This document shows positions 57,304 to 64,000 of a stretch of 64,000 nt of DNA, piece by piece. Below the pieces are notes generated by a model. That model did no database searches, had not been told where the DNA came from, and was given only the letters and a program-made list of their open reading frames with translations. A program made the translations under genes and the position numbers. Source of the DNA: Daphnia pulex (Eukaryota; Arthropoda; Branchiopoda; Diplostraca; Daphniidae); NCBI RefSeq assembly GCF_021134715.1, contig NC_060028.1, forward strand, positions 4,796,501-4,860,500, read 5' to 3'. How positions within the stretch are numbered: position 1 is the first letter of the stretch; each line of letters opens with the position of its first letter.

Positions 57304-58066
57304 TCAGTTACACATGTATTGCTTACTATAAATAACTCGTTGTTTTTTTATCTTGTAAATCCTTGTTGGTGTAAGGTAAAAATATGGGGCATCATGATGA
57401 GATACTTTGAAAGCTTGTAAATGTACAACAAATTGTTTTGTTTTTAATACTTTGCAAACAAATGCAATCTTTTTCTCATGCTGAACGATCTTTATGAGAA
57501 GGGCAAACGTGTTTTTTTGTTTACAATTAAATATGGGACAAGAATGGGGAGAGGGACAAACTGACTCATTAATTCGATAGGTGGTGGAATTTATTTTAAA
57601 ACAATTGATGTCACAGTTGTTGACTAAATGAAAGTTACTGGCACTACGTGAAGAAGGTATTTCATTCTCAAATTTCAATATCAGTACCCCAGTTGCGATC
57701 ATTTGTAAAAAAGTTTCTGTGCCACCTTTGTAGATGACTTATCAAGCCACTAAACGTTTCAAACTTTTCAGTATGAGGGCAATCTCTTGAATAAAGGCAT
57801 GCACTTTGAATTTTAGTGTTTTTTTCATGTTTTGAACGGAAATGTCTTAATAATTGCTGTGTTGAGGCTGGAGAAAAGTTGCATCCTTCTACCGTACAGT
57901 GAACAATCAGTAAAGGATTATATTTTATTTTTAAAATGCTCAGGTAATCCATTATCAATAACGTAAAAGGTATACTATTATTGATACATTCACTTTTTTC
58001 TCTACAAAAGTCACTGGCTAATTGCATTTTCGTTAGTCTTTCGTTTGATGATGTATATTTAGACAA
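57304..58066 (-). pseudogene. Zinc-finger gene fragment (two C2H2-like fingers), broken
   Basis: Minus strand 58066-57668 reads a finger-like CTVEGCNFSPASTQQLLRHF-RSKH, then CLYSRDCPHTEKFETFSGLI-SHLQRWH. Each has C-x4/5-C and terminal H-x3-H or H-x4-H type spacing. In the next frame (57702-57304) NSTTYRINESVC and LIKIVQHEKKIAFVCKVLKT-like sequence follows. The pieces look like N-terminal fingers and a C-terminal part of a repeat-associated invertebrate zinc-finger family, separated by a deletion or frameshift. Transposon origin is possible. Confidence 0.45.
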
Positions 58067-60820
58067 TTTGGCAGCACACGAATGTCACGGAGAGGGCTTG
58101 GATTTCATTCATTCTTTCTACCTAAAGTAGCACGTTTGCCAAATACAATTTTTGATTTAAAAATGATTGACCAAACACATCAAGTTATGTTTGTAGAATT
58201 AGAGGAAGTTGAAACTGCGGTACATCATCATAACTTACAAGTTAAGTTTTAAACTTCAGACGCACAAACTCCTGGTCGTAAACGCGATGAAAGAAAAAAA
58301 AAGAAAAATTTCGACTTGTTGTCACGCCGAGAATTAGTTTTTCATGTTGAAAGTGATTTTTCCCTGGTACCTTTGTTGTGGTTGGAGAAGATTCTCCAAT
58401 AAAGACAGAAGCGTTCTCAAGTGCTTTGTAACGAGACCAATTGATTTTGACAACACATTTATTTTCCATGTTTTCTACTGATAAACGTACTGTAAACCAA
58501 ACTGGTAATAACAAAAATGTTAAATTCTCTTATAAATTTTTTGTATAATTTTATTTTGCAGTTGAATTGGCCACAAGTGTTGGCCCAAGTGATTCATATC
58601 AATGTTCTATTGATATGAATGATTCTATGATATGATCTGTGTATATACTGTTGTGTGAGCTGTAATCAAAATTTATTTACAGATAATTGCATTTTTAAGT
58701 AGATCTGGTTAATCCTGTTGGGGAAAGTTTTGGTCATAACATTATGGGTGATATGGTAATGGTACAAAATGGGTTTGATAACAGTGTTTTTGGATACGAG
58801 TCCCCAGAACACAATGCCAATAGTGTTACTGTTCAATCATCAAAAAGTAATGTTATCTTACCACTTCTTTTATTGTATTGTTAATTCATTCTCAAATTGT
58901 GTTGTCTTTTATCGCAGGGAATTCAACCAGAAAGGATTGCAACGTTATACTTTCAAGTGCCATTCCAGACAAGAAATTTGTTCGAGCAACCTACACTCTA
59001 CCCATTTTTTCAGGCAGCCTGTTGATAATTAGCTGAAGAAAAAGGAAGCATTGGCGTTGGTTGATTACAGTGCTATTGCCAGAGAGTTAGGACCGAACCG
59101 GACCGAAAATAATTTACCTTAATAAGTTTGTTGGCTGTGTACTATGTTTTTGATCTACAAAGGTGTAGGGAGGTCGAACCTGTCCTTTTCTTTATTGAAG
59201 GAGAAGTTATTGAAAGGATCACTAAACAATTAAAATCATTTAGTGCCTCAAGCATTTTTCGTTGTATGATACTGACACAATTAGTCAATAGTTTTTAAAT
59301 GCTGTTCTGTTTTTGCCGCCTTGTTCCATTCAAATATAAAATAAACAAAAACAGTTTGCATTGATAAATATAATTTGATTTATTATATAATTCAGAATTA
59401 TAGAAATATTTTAAAATTCGGTTCAGTAACAGTTTCAGACAAAAAATATTGGGGTTGCACAACCAAATAACGAAACGTTGTTGTCAATTAAAAGTTCATT
59501 TTTAACAAGTTAAAACGTTCTAAAACATTAAGTGAAACTTGTTATAACTGTAGGTTTCACATATATCATACTAAAATAAAAACTCGCAAAAAAACAGGTT
59601 ATAACTTACTAAAAACGTGCATACAAAAACTACAGGTTTTAACCTTCGAAAAGTGAAAAAAAAAATTTTAACAGTGAAGTGGGAATTCCAAAAGTGAAAC
59701 TAATTTTTTCTGAATAATTAATCGATTTAGTGGGTTAACGGTTCGGAAGATAAACTTATTCGTGGGAATTAAGTGGGCTTATTTCACACAAGAAGTAATT
59801 TCGAAATAAGAAAGAGAAATTGAAATTTACTAAAGACACTGAATATTCAATTTAGAAAAAAAAATTGCGAAGATATTTTAACTAGTTTTACGCTAAAAGC
59901 ATTGTAAAAAAAGATGTGGCACCACTTCATTTGTTTTACTTCTTGGTTTTTGAATAAAGTTTTTCGTTATCATCATCAAGTGTGTTTGCAAACTCCTGGT
60001 TGCATTAGTTTATCTTCCCTTGGTTCGGAAAAATACTAAATACCGACTTTAAAAAAAAATTAAATTTTTCCAGATGCTATCGGTATTTAATTCCAAAAAC
60101 AAAAAAATACAACATATGTTCAGAAGAAAATGTAGTAATTAGTTAAATGATATCAAATATATATTTATTTAATTAAAAAACGACGTCAGAATAATTTGGA
60201 ATTTCTTTTGTGCTAAAATTGTCAGGAAAAAAGAAATATCGCGAGAAATTTTGTTTAGAATGTTGCTTCTGTAGTGTGTAGATAATTGGCACGAAAATCT
60301 TTTATGGTCTAAAAGATAACTTTTCAGTTAGGCAGGCAAAAGTACAATAATAATTTGTTGGCTTACCGTCATCCACCCACGTCAACGAATCTTGAATGTT
60401 CTTTTATATCCCAGCAGTCTTGATTAAGGCAAGTCTATGCTTAGAGGATAATGATCAATTGTCATATGAAATTGTGTATGTTGGATTGTTTCCAAAAATT
60501 AGAACAAAGCTGTGAGAAAATAAACAGCAGTTGAAGAAAACAGCAGCTTAGTATATCCTGGTGTCAAGTCAATATTTTTGAAACAAAAAAGCGTTCCAAA
60601 GAGAAATATGATGAATACCAAGCAAAGAAAAACTCGTCAAATTCTACTGTAAAGACACCAAAACCACCCTAAAAATCAAAAAGGCTTGTTAGTCTTTAAT
60701 AACACAACAACGTTGGGAAAATTTGCCCAACAAACGGCAGTCAAAACTTTTATCCTAGTTTATCCTTTTTGCATTCAAGTGTGGTATATTTGTTAATGAT
60801 CAGTTAAGCAACTCTCAAAG
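58067..60820. other. Long AT-rich interval, no confident gene
   Basis: A plus-strand stretch near 58710-58860 reads NPVGESFGHNIMGDMVMVQN and VFGYESPEHNANS with no partner exon; 58915-59030 is open in places. From 59380 to 60300 the DNA is A/T-rich with poly-A and poly-T runs. I see no RNA gene. Confidence 0.4.
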
Positions 60821-60827
60821 GGTTGCG

Positions 60828-60983
60828 ATTTTTTTGTACTCTCCGCCGCGCTCGTTGCGAAAGCCAGTACAAGGTTTTATCTGTTGGCCTTAATTTTAGA
60901 CCCATAGAAGTCATATCGGCCTTAATATTTAGTGGAACCAAGCTGGCTTCCGCAAGGGGCGCGACGGAGAGTACAAAAAAATG
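60828..60983. repeat. Inverted repeat with 40-bp arms
   Basis: TTTTTTTGTACTCTCCGCCG through AAAGCCAG (about 60830-60868) pairs with CTGGCTTCCGCAAGGGGCGC through GTACAAAAAAA (about 60943-60981), a few mismatches, with a 75-bp loop. It resembles a small TIR element and sits just before the plus-strand LINE. Confidence 0.75.
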
Positions 60984-61149
60984 GCTGCCAGGCAGTGAGA
61001 GAAAAGGGAAAAAAGAGCCCGTCGTTCGTTTTTCACATATAGTTTTGTATCTATTCTCGCCAAATTTTCTCAAGATCATCACATCATCGTCAATTGCGCC
61101 TCAACCCATTCCACTCTCGCCCACCTGGATTATTAGTTAAGATACTTTC

Positions 61150-64000
61150 TCTGTGCCCCCGTCCACAGGCCAGTCATGGAAACGGTTGACGACGTTGGCG
61201 CATCTCAGATGTCACAGTTTTCGACAATTGGTTTCCAATTGTCGAAAAATGTACTGTCGCTCATTGCATCTACATTGGTTAAAATATGCAAAAACTGCAA
61301 CAAAGAGTACACCAATTCAAACCGCACTTACTGTAGCAATCAGTGCCGACTCAACTCTAGCAACTTTACTTAAACTGTGTAGATCTTAAACAATCTGAAC
61401 CTCATCTAAAAAACACTTTTATCTAGAGATCCTCTCTGAAGATCAGTTAACAACAGAGTTGTCTCAGACAAAAACCGAGTGACACAGCAACCTAGGAAAG
61501 CTCCAGGCTGATATTATAAGCTTAAAAGTCATAGTGGGTGACAAAGCTCTCGAAGCTTTTCTCTAAGCCTCAAAACCCACGCAGACGTTGCTCGTGACGG
61601 CGCGGTCTCAGTTGTGGTCGCCGAATACGCTGACGGCAGGAAACCAACAGAACCACTCTCGGTATCCGCTCTTGAACCTCTTCTCAATTCAGAAAACATT
61701 GGCTTATCCCGTTTGATGGCGCAGCCAACGCCGACAGGGCAGTCAATCTATTTAACCAAAATGTAAAGATATGTTCAAAGGCGTGAGAAAAATCGAATCA
61801 TTGCACCCCTTGGTAATGTTGTTTGCAGTGATCTTAGATCTGGATACGTCAGAAATTACATCCCCCAAAAAAACTTTTCGCGGGCAGATCCACGACCTTA
61901 AGACTATCTTTCGAAAACAAGGGACAGGCCTGGGACACGTCAAAATACTTGTAAATCCAACGGGCCAAAAAACACCCAGCTAACATAGGTCACTGCTGGG
62001 AAGTGACAATAAAACGACCTATTTTTGCTTGGTAACAACCCGAAGTAAGAACCAGGTCGTCTCCCATTAACAAGCCATTGCACATGCCTGGTCACGACCA
62101 ATAGAAATTATTTACTAAATTCTGGGACTTTAACTCTTGTCCTCTTGACCAACTGAGCTAACCGAGCTTTGTTAATATGAATTGTTGAGGATAACTAAAG
62201 AACATATTTTTTTTACAACGGGACACCAGGAATCATTCACGGCCTTGTACACCCATTGATAGCATTCTAGCGATGTATTTCCAAAACAGCCTGGTCTCTG
62301 CTGGTGCGCCAGAACGCTATTTCAATCAAGGCCTGGCGCAAATTTTCATGGACCATTTTATTTTGAATTTCGAGTGGAAATAAAATTTTCAGTTCAAACA
62401 GTTCAAAACATTTCAAAAAAGCAATTGACTATTTGTGGTAACTTGTTGTGAAATTTAGGTAGTGAAAAGGTAGTGACCAGGTAAAATCAGCAGCCAACTG
62501 CCTTACATCTTTTTTGGTACCTTCTTGGGAAAATGAGGCAGTGAAAACGTAGTGACCAGGTTATGCCACTCAGCAGCGAAAAGGATGGTAGCGACATGTT
62601 GGCCAAATAGCGTTATGGTCGCGACCCAGCCAACGATGTGACAGCTGGGCAGCACTAGACAAAAAAGAGCCGCTTTCTTCGATGAGTCCCTGCCTATAGT
62701 TGATTTCGATTTAAACAGAGAAGTCAGTCGTTGCTATAAGTGCCAGGGCTACGTCAACACCCGAATGATCTGAAGGGCCCAAAACCCAAAATACGGCAAA
62801 TGTTCAGCAAACCACCGCACATCTGTGTGTCAAGCACTAGACAACAACCCAATTTGTGCAAACTGTGGTGATCTTCACCAGGCCGGCAACCATTGAAGCC
62901 CAGAGAAAGTCAGAGCTGTCGCTCGCTACCGCAAATTTCTCAACCGCAAATAGTAGCTCCACCCAAACTCTTCACTTCGAAGAGTACATTCGATGTCTCC
63001 AGATCAAATTAAGACATCAAAAATGGCATCCCTCTCTCTCTCACAAGTTCTTCTCGATCTCGAAATAGACATAGCGTTCATACATGAGCCGTACTCATTA
63101 ACAGCCGACCATCCACAAATAGAAAATATTCCACTAGGCTACTCCTCCCACCACCCCCTCTCAAAAAACGATCACGCGTTTGGAGCCGTGATTCTCACGT
63201 GAGACTCCTCCATTCCTAGAGTCACGTCGCTGGTCCCTATCTCAAAAATTTTACAGCTGGCATAGAACTTAGCACAAAACCAGGTACCAAAAAGCACTTC
63301 TTGGTGTATATCAGGCCGTCCCTCCAAAATTTTGACGACGTTACACACCAACTGTTTGCGTCGGAGGTCCTTTCGCTCGCTCTGTTCTCGATAGACACGA
63401 ATGCCCATAACCTTCTCTGGTTTAGCCCGACTACAAACAGTAGGGGTGAAGAGCTAGAACTCGCCGCCACTGCCACATCCTCAACATAGCAAACATAAAG
63501 AAACAGACCTGGATTTTAATCTGGCCGGCACAACTTTTGTCGATTCAACTGTTCACGGCGACCCAAATTGCGAATCAAATCGAATCAAGTCCGATCAAGC
63601 GAATCGAGACCGCGAATCAAGCACTCACTGGCGTTTCCTACAACTCCCTTCTCTCTCAGATCACCCTGTCATCTGTCACACAAAAAAGTCACAAAAAAAG
63701 TCAGCAACAGCGAGAAGGTCCCAAAACTTCTTTGAAATTCTCAAACCGTCCATCCTCAACATTATTGTTGAGATAGAGGCAATCTTCGTGGCCATAGTAA
63801 AATGCACCAGAGCCGAGGCGACGCCAGTCGTAAAAACAACGGCCGATCGGTCGATCAGTTGCCATAGTGGTCTCGCGAACTTTGCGCTTTACGCACAAAG
63901 ACACACCAAGCTTACAAAATATGGTCCAAATCACAGAACGACCACGACAAACAGAAAATTCCGAGCTGCTCAGCAATTATCAGAGAAACGACGAGCTAAA
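61150..64000 (+). mobile_element. Non-LTR retrotransposon, 5' part (CCHC ORF1 and endonuclease), degraded, runs off the window
   Basis: Near 62720-62900 the plus strand reads SRCYKCQGYVNTR, NPKYGKCSANHRTSVC and NPICANCGDLHQAGNH: three CCHC knuckles of an ORF1/Gag-like protein. From about 62990 an apurinic-type endonuclease follows: KMASLSLSQVLLDLEIDIAF, IHEPYSLTADHP, then FLVYIRPSLQNFDDV and LFSIDTNAHNLLW. Stops and frame changes (for example the TGA at 63200) show decay. A tRNA-like relic sits between ORF1 pieces. It could be the same family as the RNase H fragment at 55798-56600, on the other strand. Confidence 0.7.
62120..62168 (-). repeat. tRNA-like relic inside the LINE region
   Basis: Minus strand reads GCTCGGTTAGCTCAGTTGGT-CAAGAGGAC, then GAGTTAAAGTCCCAG, a D arm and T arm with no full tRNA fold. 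Probably a SINE head inserted in or near the LINE. Confidence 0.45.

Noticed and set aside
1..64000. CRISPR array or bacterial operon
   Set aside because: Spliced genes, arthropod protein families and eukaryotic retroelements throughout; no regularly spaced short direct repeats.

Overview
This is a eukaryotic window. Genes are split by many 60-100 bp GT-AG introns and intergenic DNA is AT-rich. The gene set (a chitin-binding cuticle or peritrophic protein, a CIP4/TOCA F-BAR protein, HACD3, HIP1) and tracts resembling the arthropod telomere unit TTAGG point to an arthropod. The compact introns and the retroelement mix (BEL/Pao, DIRS-like, RNase H-bearing non-LTR, P-like, Merlin-like) suggest a small-genome crustacean such as Daphnia, but that is inference.

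Region 1 (1-20.6 kb) is ordinary host DNA with four intact genes. They are a three-domain chitin-binding secreted protein (+, 72-1521, ten small exons, 237 aa), a Cip4/TOCA-1-like F-BAR/HR1/SH3 protein (-, 12047-2705, 11 coding exons, 637 aa), a 3-hydroxyacyl-CoA dehydratase HACD3 with an N-terminal CS domain (+, 13001-14778, 7 exons, 374 aa) and a HIP1/HIP1R endocytic adaptor (-, 20622-15137, 22 exons, 1262 aa). In all four, the exon chains I assembled by hand add up to whole numbers of codons. Cip4 and HACD3 are divergent; HACD3 and HIP1 converge. Cip4 and HIP1 both couple membrane curvature or clathrin to actin, but nothing shows they are co-regulated. HIP1 carries a series of duplicated 95-codon coiled-coil exons.

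Region 2 (20.7-46.3 kb) is a graveyard of repeats. It holds a 200-bp hairpin repeat pair, three copies of a Tudor-like gene fragment joined to DIRS-like and non-LTR pieces, a broken P-element-like transposase, a DIRS-like fragment, and degraded BEL/Pao and Gypsy elements. Its most striking item is a 1.75-kb element with about 260-bp terminal inverted repeats (35922-37673). Inside it lie the 3' ends of two unrelated host genes, Snu13 (splicing/snoRNP) and Vps36 (ESCRT-II), pointing at each other. That is the layout expected of a Pack-type transposon that captured genomic DNA.

Region 3 (46.4-64 kb) mixes small lineage-specific genes with mobile DNA. It has a RanBP2-type zinc-finger acidic protein (one intact copy, two decayed copies), a 99-aa secreted heptad-repeat protein, an apparently intact 505-aa Merlin/IS1595-type DDE transposase bracketed by two inverted tRNA-derived SINE-like repeats, two non-LTR fragments (RNase H end on -, CCHC and endonuclease end on +), a decayed zinc-finger gene and several tRNA-like relics.

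Limits: all exon joins, domain names and repeat boundaries come from reading by eye, with no database search. Starts, UTRs and alternative exons are not proven.
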